A stretch of 64,000 bases of DNA, taken from NCBI RefSeq assembly GCF_007830055.1, contig NZ_VLLE01000002.1, positions 259,953 to 323,952 of the forward strand, read 5' to 3'. This stretch comes from Lacibacter cauensis. GTDB taxonomy: Bacteria > Bacteroidota > Bacteroidia > Chitinophagales > Chitinophagaceae. Position 1 is the stretch's first letter; each line of letters opens with the position of its first letter. Below are positions 1 through 8,330 of the stretch, one piece after another. The notes under the pieces are model-generated. The model was not told where the DNA came from and ran no database searches. It was given only the letters and a program-made list of their open reading frames with translations. Both the position numbers and the translations under genes were made by a program.

Positions 1-723
1 GTATATTACATTATTAACAAATTCATTTACGCCTTTTACTTTCGGGTTACGGGTTTTATTGCTGATGTACAAGTTTTTAATGAGGCTCACTTTTCCGCCA
101 TCGGGTGTTTGAATCAAACCACCTGCAGAGTGGTTTTCTCTGTGCAAACCTTGTGCAATTATGGAGTTCTGAATGCTGATGTTGTCGGGCGCTGTGCCTT
201 TACCATCCCAGTTAATTGAAAATACTTCATCCATGCCCCATGAAAACGACATGTGATCCATGATCATATTGTTGCCGTTTGCTAGACCCGAAGCATCTTT
301 TCCAGAATTGCCGGTTGCACCTAATCGGAACCGTAAGTAACGGCAAATGGTATTGCTTGCGCCGGTAAACGTAACTCGTTTATTGAAGATGGTGATACCG
401 TCACCTGGAGCCGTTTGCCCTGCAATTGTACAGTTGGCCGAGACAACCACATCACTTTGTAAGGTGATGATACCGCCAACGGCAAATACGACTATACGAC
501 CAGGCTGGCTTACGGCATCACGAAATGATCCTGCACCTGAATCGTTAAGGTTCGTTACAATGTAAACCTGTCGTGTGGCATTGGCTCTGGCACCTTGTGC
601 ATAGCGACCAAAACCTTCTGCTTCGGGGAAAGCCAGTGTTTGTGCGTTAAGAAATTGATTGGAAAAAAGAGCGCATAGTAATAGCCATATAGGCGCTGCG
701 GTAAGCAGAGTACTTTTTTTCAT
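1..723 (-). CDS. Secreted pectate-lyase-like beta-helix protein, 3' end cut by the window
   Basis: On the minus strand an ATG at 723 opens a frame of 241 codons that runs off base 1 without a stop. It starts with a Sec signal peptide (MKKSTLLTA..., hydrophobic core, ending LNAQ near residue 28), then LAFPEAEGFGRYAQG and segments such as VTNLNDSGAGSFRDAV, IAGQTAPGDGI and MDHMSFSWGMDE, the pattern of right-handed beta-helix pectate lyases of Bacteroidota. It is clearly related to the complete protein at 49613-51004, which shares the FPxAEGFGxYA start and the AGQTAPGDGI turn. Likely role: cutting polygalacturonan outside the cytoplasm. Substrate is inferred from family only; catalytic residues cannot be judged from the part seen. 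Confidence 0.85.
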   Translation of the reverse strand, partial: MKKSTLLTAAPIWLLLCALFSNQFLNAQTLAFPEAEGFGRYAQGARANATRQVYIVTNLNDSGAGSFRDAVSQPGRIVVFAVGGIITLQSDVVVSANCTIAGQTAPGDGITIFNKRVTFTGASNTICRYLRFRLGATGNSGKDASGLANGNNMIMDHMSFSWGMDEVFSINWDGKGTAPDNISIQNSIIAQGLHRENHSAGGLIQTPDGGKVSLIKNLYISNKTRNPKVKGVNEFVNNVIY

Positions 724-894
724 TGTGGCAAGTCAGTTTAGTCCATGAAATTAGTAGAGCAGATGTTTTAACTGTCCTGCACTGTTGACAAATGTGTGTT
801 GTATGTTGAAAGCAGCATGTAATAACGAGCCGCTAATAATGCTTCAGTAAGATTTATAACAATCGATAAGTGTGAACTGAGGGAACAATAAATA

Positions 895-925
895 AACTAA
901 AAAAGCCACTGCTTACACAGTGGCT
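895..925 (-). terminator. Rho-independent terminator of the 950-1981 gene
   Basis: AGCCACTG and CAGTGGCT form an 8-bp stem around a 6-base loop; on the minus strand it is followed by a T run. It lies about 25 bases past the minus-strand stop codon of the secreted protein gene at 950. The rest of 724-949 shows no gene. Confidence 0.8.
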
Positions 926-949
926 CTCAACTAAGATTTATTTTTTACG

Positions 950-1981
950 TTAACTCTTAAACCGAAATACTACACTGCCGTTCTTCTTATCATCGGCACT
1001 CAAAAATACCTTGTAGTAGTGTTCACCATTCTGTACACGCATAATGGCGGTGTTGGGCGGTACACGTCCCTGGTTTTCGGCATACATCGTTAAGGTGTTG
1101 TCTCTTCCTTTAATGGCTTTCAGTTTAAGGGTAATCGGTTTGTCGCTGAGTGTTTTTTGCGAAGCAACCACTTCACCATTGAACAATACGGTAATAACAT
1201 CACCATCAATTTCTGCATTATCATAGAGGTTTACAGTAATCTCTTCTTCTTCAATCGGAATCGTTTCAAATACTTTGCTTTCACGCTTCTCTAAACCATT
1301 AGGAAGTTTAGGTGCAGGAATAGTGGTTGGTTTTACTTCTGTTTTCGTTTGTGGTTCGGTGTTGTTTTCAACTTTTGTAATTGCAGGACCGGTAACAACA
1401 GGCGTTTCTTTTTTAGGTTCTGTTGTTGGTGTTGTTGCCGGTTTTGTTACCGGCTTGGTTACAGGTTTTTCTACAGCCGGTTTGTTCGGTGCAGGGTTTG
1501 CACGGGCTGTTGTGTTTTGCGGTGGAGTGGTAATGGTATTTTTTACCAGCTGCTTGCGCATCAGTGTGGTAGAACCTACACCGCACTTATCAATGTCTCT
1601 TGCACCTTTCCAGGTGCCACTCAATTCTTCTGTTTCGCCTTTGCGGAAATACGTGAGCGTATGCATTTGCAGGCAATCAATCTGATCGGGCGGTGTATTT
1701 TTCTTGATCACTTTTACTTCGGTAGAAGTAAGCGTTTTACTGCCCGGATCGATGGTGCCTTTTATTTCGCAGATGGTATAAAAACGTTTACCTGCATAAT
1801 TAAAGTAGGTCGTGGATGTGCCCGTAAAGCTGTTGCCCCGTGCTTCAATTTCCAGTACATATTCGGTTTGGCTGCCGGGTTCGCTTTTGGAACTGAAGCT
1901 GCCGGTCCACTGACCACTGTATTTCTGGGCAAAGGTCTGAGTAGTGCAAAAAAGGAAAGCAAGTAGTATTATCTGTCTCAT
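950..1981 (-). CDS. Secreted protein of unknown function with Pro/Thr/Lys linker
   Basis: 343 residues. Signal peptide MRQIILLAFLFCTTQTFAQ, cut after AQ. Residues 20-145 form a compact domain (YSGQWTGSFSS..., two cysteines) that could be a beta-barrel or lipocalin-like fold. Residues about 150-235 are a low-complexity Pro/Thr/Lys linker with repeated PVTKP-type units. Residues about 245-343 form a second beta-rich domain (ITVNLYDNAEIDGD...) ending in VVFRFKS. I do not recognise the family beyond its resemblance to two-domain exported Bacteroidota proteins. Probably periplasmic or surface exposed. It is monocistronic with its own terminator and diverges from thrS. Confidence 0.75.
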   Translation of the reverse strand: MRQIILLAFLFCTTQTFAQKYSGQWTGSFSSKSEPGSQTEYVLEIEARGNSFTGTSTTYFNYAGKRFYTICEIKGTIDPGSKTLTSTEVKVIKKNTPPDQIDCLQMHTLTYFRKGETEELSGTWKGARDIDKCGVGSTTLMRKQLVKNTITTPPQNTTARANPAPNKPAVEKPVTKPVTKPATTPTTEPKKETPVVTGPAITKVENNTEPQTKTEVKPTTIPAPKLPNGLEKRESKVFETIPIEEEEITVNLYDNAEIDGDVITVLFNGEVVASQKTLSDKPITLKLKAIKGRDNTLTMYAENQGRVPPNTAIMRVQNGEHYYKVFLSADDKKNGSVVFRFKS

Positions 1982-2072
1982 TGTGTAAGTTCAAAATCAG
2001 CCTGCAAATTACACATTTGAAAAAAAAGGCTTCGGGTAAGGGTTTGTTAATTTTCAAACGGTTAGCTTTTGT

Positions 2073-2080
2073 TACCTTTG
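2073..2080 (+). promoter_or_regulatory. Bacteroidota -7 promoter element for thrS
   Basis: TACCTTTG matches the consensus TAnnTTTG exactly. The expected transcript start near 2086 lies downstream of an in-frame TTG at 2069, so translation must begin at the ATG at 2108. A TTTG at 2043 is a loose -33 candidate, but the spacing is long. Confidence 0.55.
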
Positions 2081-2107
2081 CTATCCAAAAAAAATCAAGA
2101 CAAGTAC

Positions 2108-4039
2108 ATGAAGATCAGTTTTCCGGATGGAGCAGTGCGGGAGTACGAGCAAGGTGCATCGGCTCTTGATATTGCTAAATCAATCAGCGAAGGTTTGGCA
2201 AGAAAAGTATTAGCAGCAAATGTAGATGGCCAGGTGTGGGATCTTACTCGACCCATTACACAGGATGCATCGTTGAAACTGCTGACGTGGGATGATGCTG
2301 ATGGAAAGAATACGTTCTGGCATTCCAGCGCTCACCTTATGGCCGAGGCGGTGGAATCGCTTTTCCCCGGCGTAAAATTCTGGGTGGGACCTGCTTTGGA
2401 TAAAGGATTTTATTACGACATGGATCTCGGTGATCGCAAGATGACCGAAGAGGATCTTGCTGTGCTGGAAAAGAAAATGAACGAACTGGCAAAGAAGAAC
2501 AATCCTTACCAGCGTAAAGAAATTTCCAAGCAGGATGCCATCGCTTATTTCACCGAAAAAGGAGATGAGTATAAGCTTGATCTGTTGCAGAACCTGGAAG
2601 ATGGCGGTATTACGTTCTATACGCAGGGCGATTTTACCGATCTGTGCCGTGGACCACATATTCCGCATACAGGTTTCATCAAAGCCATCAAACTTACTTC
2701 TATTGCAGGTGCGTATTGGAAAGGCGATGAAAAGAACAAACAGTTAACCCGTGTGTACGGTGTAACCTTCCCCTCTCAAAAAGAGCTGGATGAATACCTG
2801 GCAATGCTGGAAGAAGCAAAGAAGCGTGACCATCGTAAACTGGGTAAAGAACTCGGCATTTATACAATGGATGATGACACTGGTCCGGGTTTGCCCTTGT
2901 GGTTACCCAACGGAACCATCATTATTGAAGAGTTGGAAAAGCTGGCCAAAGAAACAGAAGCAGCAGCAGGGTATAAGCGTGTGGTAACACCGCATATTGC
3001 CAAAGAAAGCATGTACCTCACCAGCGGCCATCTGCCTTATTATGCAGATAGTATGTTCCCGCCGATGGAAATGGATGGTGAGAAATATTATCTCAAGGCG
3101 ATGAACTGTCCGCACCATCATAAAATCTTCGATGCAGAACCAAAGAGCTATAAAGATCTTCCGTTCCGTATAGCTGAATATGGTACTTGCTACCGTTATG
3201 AGCAGAGTGGGGAGTTGTTTGGTTTGATGCGTGTACGTTGTCTGCACATGAACGATGCGCATATCTATTGCAACCGTGAGCAGTTTGCCGATGAGTTTCG
3301 TGCAGTGAATGATATGTACCTGAAGTATTTCAAAATCTTCGGTATTGATAAGTATGTGATGCGTTTAAGCTTACACGAACCAAGCAAACTCGGACAGAAA
3401 TATGTGAACGAACCGCAGCTGTGGCAGGAAACAGAAGCGATGGTACGCAAAGTGCTCATCGAATCAAATATTCCGTTTATTGAAGTGCACGATGAGGCTG
3501 CGTTCTATGGTCCGAAAATTGACGTACAGATCTGGAGCGCTATTGGCCGTGAGTTTACACTGGCCACCAACCAGGTTGATTTCAACAGCGGAAACAAGTT
3601 TAAACTGTCGTACACCAATCAAAATAACCAGCCCGAAGTACCGTTGATCATTCACCGTGCTCCATTAGGTACACACGAACGATTCATCGGCTTCCTGTTA
3701 GAACATTATGCCGGTAAGTTCCCGTTATGGCTGGCGCCGGTGCAGGTAAAAATCCTGCCCATCAGCGATAAGTTCATGGATTATGCAAAAACGTTGCGGG
3801 ATAAACTGAAAAAAGCAGATATTCGTGCAGAGATTGACGACCGCAGCGAAAAAATCGGTAAGAAAATCCGTGATACAGAGTTGGCGAAAGTACCTTACAT
3901 GCTGGTAGTTGGTGAAAAAGAAATGAATGAAGGAAAAGTAGCCGTACGTAAACAAGGGAAAGGAGATGCAGGTGTGGTGGATGCCGATGAATTTGTTGCA
4001 GCAGCCGCTCTTGAGATCAGCGAACGTAAATCAGATTAA
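2108..4039 (+). CDS. thrS: Threonine--tRNA ligase
   Basis: 643 residues, the usual ThrRS length. Charges tRNA-Thr with threonine in the cytoplasm. Order: TGS domain (about 1-60), editing domain with HSSAHL near residue 75 and CRGPHI near 185 (the HxxxH/Cys/His editing site), class II catalytic core with zinc ligands in MNCPHHH, LHMNDAHIY and HRAPLGTHERF, then the anticodon-binding domain from about 540. The start is set at the ATG at 2108 because the TGS domain begins there (MKISFPDG) and the promoter motif at 2073-2080 excludes the upstream TTG. It is followed by infC after an 85-base gap with no terminator seen, so the two are probably co-transcribed, the classic thrS-infC-rpmI-rplT order. 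Confidence 0.97.
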   Translation: MKISFPDGAVREYEQGASALDIAKSISEGLARKVLAANVDGQVWDLTRPITQDASLKLLTWDDADGKNTFWHSSAHLMAEAVESLFPGVKFWVGPALDKGFYYDMDLGDRKMTEEDLAVLEKKMNELAKKNNPYQRKEISKQDAIAYFTEKGDEYKLDLLQNLEDGGITFYTQGDFTDLCRGPHIPHTGFIKAIKLTSIAGAYWKGDEKNKQLTRVYGVTFPSQKELDEYLAMLEEAKKRDHRKLGKELGIYTMDDDTGPGLPLWLPNGTIIIEELEKLAKETEAAAGYKRVVTPHIAKESMYLTSGHLPYYADSMFPPMEMDGEKYYLKAMNCPHHHKIFDAEPKSYKDLPFRIAEYGTCYRYEQSGELFGLMRVRCLHMNDAHIYCNREQFADEFRAVNDMYLKYFKIFGIDKYVMRLSLHEPSKLGQKYVNEPQLWQETEAMVRKVLIESNIPFIEVHDEAAFYGPKIDVQIWSAIGREFTLATNQVDFNSGNKFKLSYTNQNNQPEVPLIIHRAPLGTHERFIGFLLEHYAGKFPLWLAPVQVKILPISDKFMDYAKTLRDKLKKADIRAEIDDRSEKIGKKIRDTELAKVPYMLVVGEKEMNEGKVAVRKQGKGDAGVVDADEFVAAAALEISERKSD

Positions 4040-4124
4040 ACAAATTTCTCTTCAATTCCCCGGAAGAGAATTATAAACAAAAAATGAATCATTGCTCTGC
4101 GCAGGGGATGGGAGCAACATTAGT

Positions 4125-4703
4125 ATGGCATTTCCACAAAGACCTCCAAGGGGACGTTTTGTTCCCCGTAAAGAACCAGAACATCGCATCAACCACATGA
4201 TCCGTGTACCGGAAGTACGCCTGGTTGGTGATAACGTAGAGGTGGGTGTTTACCCAACTCAGAAAGCTTTACAGATTGCCCAGGAACTGGGTCTGGATCT
4301 GGTAGAAATTTCTCCGCAGGCAGTTCCGCCTGTTTGTAAAGCAATCGACTACAACAAATTCCTTTACGAAAAGAAGAAGAAAGAAAAGGAAATGAAGGCC
4401 AAGAGTAAATCGGCCGAGTTGAAGGAGATCCGTTTTACACCCAACACCGATGACCATGACTTTGATTTTAAAGCCAAGCATGCCGAAAACTTCCTCAAGG
4501 AGGGTAATAAGGTAAAAGCTTACGTGCAGTTTAAAGGTCGTGCCATTCAGTTTAAAGAAAGGGGAGAACTGGTACTGTTGAAGTTTGCCGAGCGCCTGGC
4601 CGAAATTGGACAGGTAGAAGGCTTACCCAAGCTGGAAGGAAAGCGGATGTTGATGATTATTTCGCCTAAAACAGCGAAGAAGAAAAAAGAGAATGCAGAA
4701 TAA
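4125..4703 (+). CDS. infC: Translation initiation factor IF-3
   Basis: 192 residues from the ATG at 4125. IF-3 binds the 30S subunit, prevents early 50S joining and checks the start codon. The N-domain carries [14 protein letters not shown], a Lys-rich linker ([14 protein letters not shown]) follows, and the C-domain contains [13 protein letters not shown] and QFKGR. An ATT at 4119, two codons upstream and in frame, sits four bases after GGGAG (4110-4114), which recalls the AUU start used for infC autoregulation in enterobacteria; the true start could therefore be 4119. A strong terminator follows, cutting infC off from rpmI. Confidence 0.96.
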   Translation: MAFPQRPPRGRFVPRKEPEHRINHMIRVPEVRLVGDNVEVGVYPTQKALQIAQELGLDLVEISPQAVPPVCKAIDYNKFLYEKKKKEKEMKAKSKSAELKEIRFTPNTDDHDFDFKAKHAENFLKEGNKVKAYVQFKGRAIQFKERGELVLLKFAERLAEIGQVEGLPKLEGKRMLMIISPKTAKKKKENAE

Positions 4704-4709
4704 GTATAG

Positions 4710-4740
4710 AAGCCGCCCCTAAACGAGGCGGCTTTGTTTT
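4710..4740 (+). terminator. Rho-independent terminator after infC
   Basis: AAGCCGCC (4710-4717) pairs with GGCGGCTT (4727-4734), then TGTTTT. It separates thrS-infC from rpmI-rplT, which then need their own promoter. Confidence 0.88.
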
Positions 4741-4761
4741 GTAATTGTGCATCTCAAAAAA

Positions 4762-4840
4762 CGTCACCTCGACGAAGGAGAGGTTTTCTGCATTTCGGTT
4801 TGCATGCAACTTTAGCGATGTCTCGTGCCTCTACATGACG
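4762..4840. repeat. Decayed copy of the inverted-repeat element seen at 17617-17739
   Basis: Left arm CGTCACCTCGACGAAGGAGA (4762-4781) differs at two positions from the left arm at 17617. The right end TCTCGTGCCTCTACATGACG (4821-4840) is a degraded version of the right arm there (about 16 of 20 bases). It lies between the infC terminator and the rpmI promoter. Confidence 0.6.
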
Positions 4841-4910
4841 GTTTTCGGCGTATTTGCCGGTATTCTGCAAAAAAATGGCTCTTATTTCCTTCATTTTCGC
4901 ACTTATTCCC

Positions 4911-4918
4911 TACATTTG
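4911..4918 (+). promoter_or_regulatory. -7 promoter element for rpmI-rplT
   Basis: TACATTTG matches TAnnTTTG exactly. Predicted start near 4924 gives a leader of about 100 bases before rpmI, which contains two hairpins. No clear -33 TTTG was found at the expected distance. Confidence 0.5.
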
Positions 4919-4930
4919 CGCTCCCAAATC

Positions 4931-4991
4931 GGGAAGCTGGAAACAGCTTGGTATTGCCCAAACGGCCCCCTAAGTGTTCTGCCTGTGCAGA
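4931..4991 (+). promoter_or_regulatory. Candidate ribosomal-protein leader (possible L20 autoregulation)
   Basis: The rpmI leader holds AAGCTG-GAAA-CAGCTT (4934-4949), a perfect 6-bp stem closed by a GNRA-type GAAA loop, and TCTGC-CTGT-GCAGA (4978-4991), a second perfect stem. In E. coli and Bacillus, L20 represses its own operon by binding the leader upstream of rpmI. This structure is placed where such a site would be, but it is not a recognisable copy of the known L20 leaders; the role is inference. Confidence 0.4.
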
Positions 4992-5027
4992 GCCGCCAGC
5001 CGGGTATCATTCTTAAAGCGCAGTCAA

Positions 5028-5225
5028 ATGCCAAAGGTAAAAACCAATTCAAGTGCCAAAAAAAGGTTTAAAGTAACCGGCACAGGTAAGATCACTCACC
5101 AAAAGAGTTTCAAACGTCACATCCTCACAAAGAAGTCTAAAAAGCGTAAGCGCAACATGCGTATTGACGGTGAAGTAGCAAAATCACATGTTGACTTTGT
5201 AAAACGTTTATTGCGTCTGAAATAA
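5028..5225 (+). CDS. rpmI: 50S ribosomal protein L35
   Basis: 65 residues, very basic, starting [20 protein letters not shown] and ending FVKRLLRLK, the normal bL35 length and pattern. Part of the large ribosomal subunit. The ATG at 5028 is chosen because bL35 proteins begin MPKxKT; upstream in-frame codons lie in the hairpin leader. Followed 46 bases later by rplT, with which it is co-transcribed. Confidence 0.97.
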   Translation: MPKVKTNSSAKKRFKVTGTGKITHQKSFKRHILTKKSKKRKRNMRIDGEVAKSHVDFVKRLLRLK

Positions 5226-5271
5226 GAGCCGCACAAACAAACTTCAATTTATCATTCAAAAAAATTAAGAT

Positions 5272-5616
5272 ATGCCCCGTTCAGTAAACGCAGTTGCATC
5301 AAAGCAGCGCCGCAAAAGAATTCTCAAGCAAGCCAAAGGCTTCTATGGCAAACGTAAAAATGTATATACCGTTGCCAAAAACGTTGTAGAAAAAGGTATG
5401 ACCTACTCTTATGTAGGCCGTAAACTCAAAAAGCGTGAATACCGTGCGCTCTGGATTGCACGTATCAACGCTGCAGTAAGAGAAGAAGGTTTAACGTACT
5501 CTCAGTTCATCAACAAACTGAAGGTGAAGAATATTGACCTCGATCGTAAGATCCTTGCTGATCTGGCGATGAACGAACCTGCCAGCTTTAAAAAGTTGGT
5601 AGAATCGGTAAAGTAA
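5272..5616 (+). CDS. rplT: 50S ribosomal protein L20
   Basis: 114 residues, starting [20 protein letters not shown], with the conserved [17 protein letters not shown] and the globular C-domain ([20 protein letters not shown]). bL20 binds 23S rRNA early in 50S assembly and in other bacteria represses its own operon. Last gene of rpmI-rplT; a strong terminator follows within 25 bases. Confidence 0.98.
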   Translation: MPRSVNAVASKQRRKRILKQAKGFYGKRKNVYTVAKNVVEKGMTYSYVGRKLKKREYRALWIARINAAVREEGLTYSQFINKLKVKNIDLDRKILADLAMNEPASFKKLVESVK

Positions 5617-5637
5617 TATCTGCATACAGATAAAACG

Positions 5638-5667
5638 AAAGCCCCGACAGCAATGTTGGGGCTTTTG
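5638..5667 (+). terminator. Rho-independent terminator of rpmI-rplT
   Basis: GCCCCGACA (5641-5649), loop GCAA, TGTTGGGGC (5654-5662), then a T run; the stem extends with flanking AAA/TTT. Confidence 0.88.
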
Positions 5668-5757
5668 GTTTTTGCAACTTTTCTTCTTTGGAAGACGCTG
5701 AGTCTTGTTGTATGGGTTGTTCAAAAAATCTTCCTGCCCCTGCATTTAAATTTACAA

Positions 5758-5765
5758 TAAGTTTG
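5758..5765 (+). promoter_or_regulatory. Possible -7 element for the decarboxylase gene
   Basis: TAAGTTTG matches TAnnTTTG. It overlaps the GTG at 5765; if it is used, translation would have to start at the next in-frame GTG (5783). No -33 element was found. Confidence 0.35.
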
Positions 5766-7216
5766 TGCAAAATTTCCCAAAGGTGACACAAGACCAACGC
5801 TCGTTTCAACTTAGCAATCAAACCTACAACGACCTCGTACATCAAACATTTAACTTTCCGCAGGAAGGATTTGAATTAAAAGATGGTTACCTCCAGTTTA
5901 ACGGACTTGATGTAAAAGCTTTGATTGACAAATATGGTACCCCCATGAAGCTGACTTATCTGCCCAAAATTGGTATGCAGATCAAGAAAGCAAAAAAGAT
6001 GTTTGACGCTGCATTTAAAAAGCATCGCTACGAGGGTAAATACTTTTATTGTTATTGTACCAAGAGCAGCCATTTCTCATTTGTGGTAGAGGAAGCATTG
6101 AAGCATGAAATTCACCTGGAAACTTCTTATGCTTACGATATCGAGATCATTAATAAACTCTATCAGAAAAAGAAGATCAATAAAGACATTCAGATCATCT
6201 GCAACGGTTATAAGCAAAAGCATTATATCGCACGCATTGCTAAACTGCTCAACAGCGGGTTTAAAAATGTAACGCCCATACTCGATAACAAAGAAGAGTT
6301 ACAGCAATACAAGAAAACCGTAAAAGTTCCTTTTAAGCTTGGTATACGTGTAGCAGCAGAAGAAGAGCCTACATTTCCTTTCTACACATCACGCCTTGGT
6401 ATCCGTGCAAGAGATATTCTTGAGTTTTACGTAGATAAAATCGAAGGCAACGAAGATCGTTTCCAGTTAAAGATGCTGCACATCTTCTTGAACAAAGGCA
6501 TTAAAGATGATATCTACTACTGGAGTGAATTGAATAAGGTAGTAACACTCTATTGCCAGTTGAAGAAAATCTGTCCTGAGCTGGATTCAATTAATATCGG
6601 CGGTGGATTTCCGATTAAGCACTCGCTTGGTTTTGAGTACGATTATCAATTCATGATTCATGAAATTGTGTCTACCATCAAGAAGACCTGTAAAAAAGCA
6701 GGTGTGCCGATGCCGAATATTTATACAGAGTTCGGCAGCTTCACTGTAGGCGAAAGCATGGCGCATATTTATTCTGTACTTGGTCAGAAAACACAGAACG
6801 ACCGGGAGAACTGGTACATGATCGATTCTTCATTCATCACCACCTTACCTGATACATGGGGTATTGGCGAAAAGTTTTTGATGTTGCCCATTAACAAGTG
6901 GGAGAACGATTATCAGCGTGTGGTGTTAGGTGGTATTACCTGCGACAGTCATGATTACTACGATTCGGAAGAGCATATCAATGAAGTGTTTCTTCCCAAA
7001 CTCAACGGTAACGATACACAGGAGCCATTGTATGTAGGTTTCTTCCACACCGGTGCCTACCAGGATCAAATCAGCGGATACGGCGGTATTAAGCACTGTA
7101 TGATTCCTTCGCCCAAGCATATTATTGTAGGGCACGATAAAAACGGCAAGCTGGTCGATTGGGTGTATGCCAAAGAGCAAACCGCACAAAGCATGTTGAA
7201 GATATTGGGATACTGA
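5765..7216 (+). CDS. speA: Biosynthetic arginine decarboxylase family protein (SpeA-like, PLP fold type III)
   Basis: 483 residues from the GTG at 5765; a GTG at 5783 is equally plausible because related proteins begin close to TYNDLVHQTF and a promoter-like motif overlaps 5765. Likely makes agmatine from arginine for polyamine synthesis. Seen: the alanine-racemase-like TIM barrel with the PLP lysine probably in YCYCTKSSHF (about residue 98), the glycine-rich phosphate loop INIGGGFPI (about 278), YTEFGSF, and the second-subunit cysteine motif CDSHDYY (about 395). It is much shorter than E. coli SpeA, as in the short Bacteroidota form. A diaminopimelate or other basic amino-acid decarboxylase is less likely. 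Single gene with its own terminator. Confidence 0.8.
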   Translation: MQNFPKVTQDQRSFQLSNQTYNDLVHQTFNFPQEGFELKDGYLQFNGLDVKALIDKYGTPMKLTYLPKIGMQIKKAKKMFDAAFKKHRYEGKYFYCYCTKSSHFSFVVEEALKHEIHLETSYAYDIEIINKLYQKKKINKDIQIICNGYKQKHYIARIAKLLNSGFKNVTPILDNKEELQQYKKTVKVPFKLGIRVAAEEEPTFPFYTSRLGIRARDILEFYVDKIEGNEDRFQLKMLHIFLNKGIKDDIYYWSELNKVVTLYCQLKKICPELDSINIGGGFPIKHSLGFEYDYQFMIHEIVSTIKKTCKKAGVPMPNIYTEFGSFTVGESMAHIYSVLGQKTQNDRENWYMIDSSFITTLPDTWGIGEKFLMLPINKWENDYQRVVLGGITCDSHDYYDSEEHINEVFLPKLNGNDTQEPLYVGFFHTGAYQDQISGYGGIKHCMIPSPKHIIVGHDKNGKLVDWVYAKEQTAQSMLKILGY

Positions 7217-7234
7217 TCATCTTATCTCAAAAGC

Positions 7235-7266
7235 AAAGCCCCGACACTTACGGTCGGGGCTTTTTT
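7235..7266 (+). terminator. Rho-independent terminator after speA
   Basis: AAAGCCCCGAC pairs with GTCGGGGC followed by six T. It also lies at the 3' end of the convergent gene at 7284. Confidence 0.9.
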
Positions 7267-7283
7267 ATGTTCACTTCTATACC

Positions 7284-7796
7284 TTACAAATTAGGGTTGG
7301 TAGTACGGCTTGGACGTTTACCACCATTTTGAGGCGTGTTGTTCGGGTATTGCGGATACGAAGGATACTGGGGATATTGATTCGGATAGTTTCTTACATT
7401 CCGGTCGTTCCAGTTTCTATCATCGTGATCGCAATCATGTCCTTTCTTGCCTCTGCCTTTCGCATAATCCCTTGCATGACCACCATAAATTTTCTTTGCC
7501 TGTCCGGGAGGCAGGTTGCTGCGGTGGTTGCAGTTATCGTAGTTACGATTGTTACGGGGATAACTCATTGTACCATTCGGATAACGCACTGCACCATCGG
7601 GATAGCGTGTTGTGCCATCGGGGTATTGTATGGTACCGTCGGGCCATTGACGACTACCATCTTGTCGAATTACCGGCCTGTTGGATGTATTGCCGAAAAT
7701 GTTACCATTGCGTGGAAACAATTGTGCCGAAGCTGAAGTGCTCACAACAAGCATCATCAGGGCTATTGACCATTTGTAGAATTTTAAGTTTGCCAT
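7284..7796 (-). CDS. Secreted protein with WPDGT-type tandem repeats
   Basis: 170 residues from the ATG at 7796, where a clear signal peptide begins (MANLKFYKWSIALMM..., ending ASAQ). After it comes a run of five 7-residue units of the form R-[QR]-[WY]-P-D/N-G-T (QWPDGTI, QYPDGTT, RYPDGAV, RYPNGTM), then a conserved LPPGQAKKIYGGHARDYAKG segment and a His/Asp-rich stretch (GHDCDHDDRNWNDRN), and a Tyr/Pro/Gln/Asn-rich tail. The PPGQAKK segment is common in small secreted Bacteroidota proteins, some named quinol oxidase subunit 4 in databases without functional support. Function unknown; possibly a surface or matrix protein. Confidence 0.75.
   Translation of the reverse strand: MANLKFYKWSIALMMLVVSTSASAQLFPRNGNIFGNTSNRPVIRQDGSRQWPDGTIQYPDGTTRYPDGAVRYPNGTMSYPRNNRNYDNCNHRSNLPPGQAKKIYGGHARDYAKGRGKKGHDCDHDDRNWNDRNVRNYPNQYPQYPSYPQYPNNTPQNGGKRPSRTTNPNL
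7558..7662. repeat. Five 21-bp tandem repeats inside the 7284-7796 gene
   Basis: Units at about 7558, 7579, 7600, 7621 and 7642, each 21 bases and encoding one [WY]P[DN]G repeat. Third positions differ while the encoded pattern is kept, so the repeat is under protein-level constraint. Confidence 0.75.
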
Positions 7797-7856
7797 AGTC
7801 GGTAAGTTTTTATCCTTGTAATCCAAACAACCTGCCAAACATTAAAACAACCACAT

Positions 7857-8309
7857 ATGCGCCTTTTTCTTACGCTTTCTTTAACAGTGCTGTACAGTTT
7901 AACGTTCAAAGCACAGAGTACAGAAGATTCTGTAAAAGCTGTTGTTAACAATATGTTTGCAGCCATGAAGAATGCCGATTCTGCCGGATTAAAAAATTCA
8001 TTTTCAGAATGGGCGGTATTGCAAACCATCAGCCGTACAAAAGAGGGGCAAACAATAGTGCGCACCGATAATATTGATGCGTTTGCATCCTTTGTTGGAA
8101 AAACAATGAAAGGCGATGCCGATGAACGCATCACATTTGGAGCTATTCATATTGATGGTGCATTGGCAAGTGTATGGACGCCTTACCAGTTTTATTTGAA
8201 AGGAACATTCAGCCATTGTGGTGTGAACTCGTTCCAGTTAGTAAGGGTGAATGCTGTATGGAAAATTCAATACATTATTGACACAAGAAGAAAAGGCGAT
8301 TGTAATTGA
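7857..8309 (+). CDS. Exported SnoaL/NTF2-like (DUF4440-type) protein
   Basis: 150 residues. Short signal peptide MRLFLTLSLTVLYSLTFKAQ, then a helix-rich start (STEDSVKAVVNNMFAAMKNADSAGLKN, quoted in part as VNNMFAAMKNAD) and a beta-sheet with VNAVWKIQYIIDTR near the end, the layout of small cone-shaped NTF2-like proteins. Many of these are of unknown role; some bind small ligands or act as isomerases. It diverges from the gene at 7796 with a 60-base shared upstream region and ends at a bidirectional terminator. Confidence 0.7.
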   Translation: MRLFLTLSLTVLYSLTFKAQSTEDSVKAVVNNMFAAMKNADSAGLKNSFSEWAVLQTISRTKEGQTIVRTDNIDAFASFVGKTMKGDADERITFGAIHIDGALASVWTPYQFYLKGTFSHCGVNSFQLVRVNAVWKIQYIIDTRRKGDCN

Positions 8310-8330
8310 TTGCAACCTATCACTATAAAC

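Noticed and set aside
1349-1966. Cys/Phe/Arg-rich 205-codon frame opposite the gene at 950-1981
   Set aside because: Its composition is the complement of the Pro/Thr/Lys linker of the real secreted protein on the other strand.
7558-7662. CRISPR array
   Set aside because: The 21-base units are directly adjacent without spacers and encode a protein repeat. No other regularly spaced repeats or cas genes were seen.
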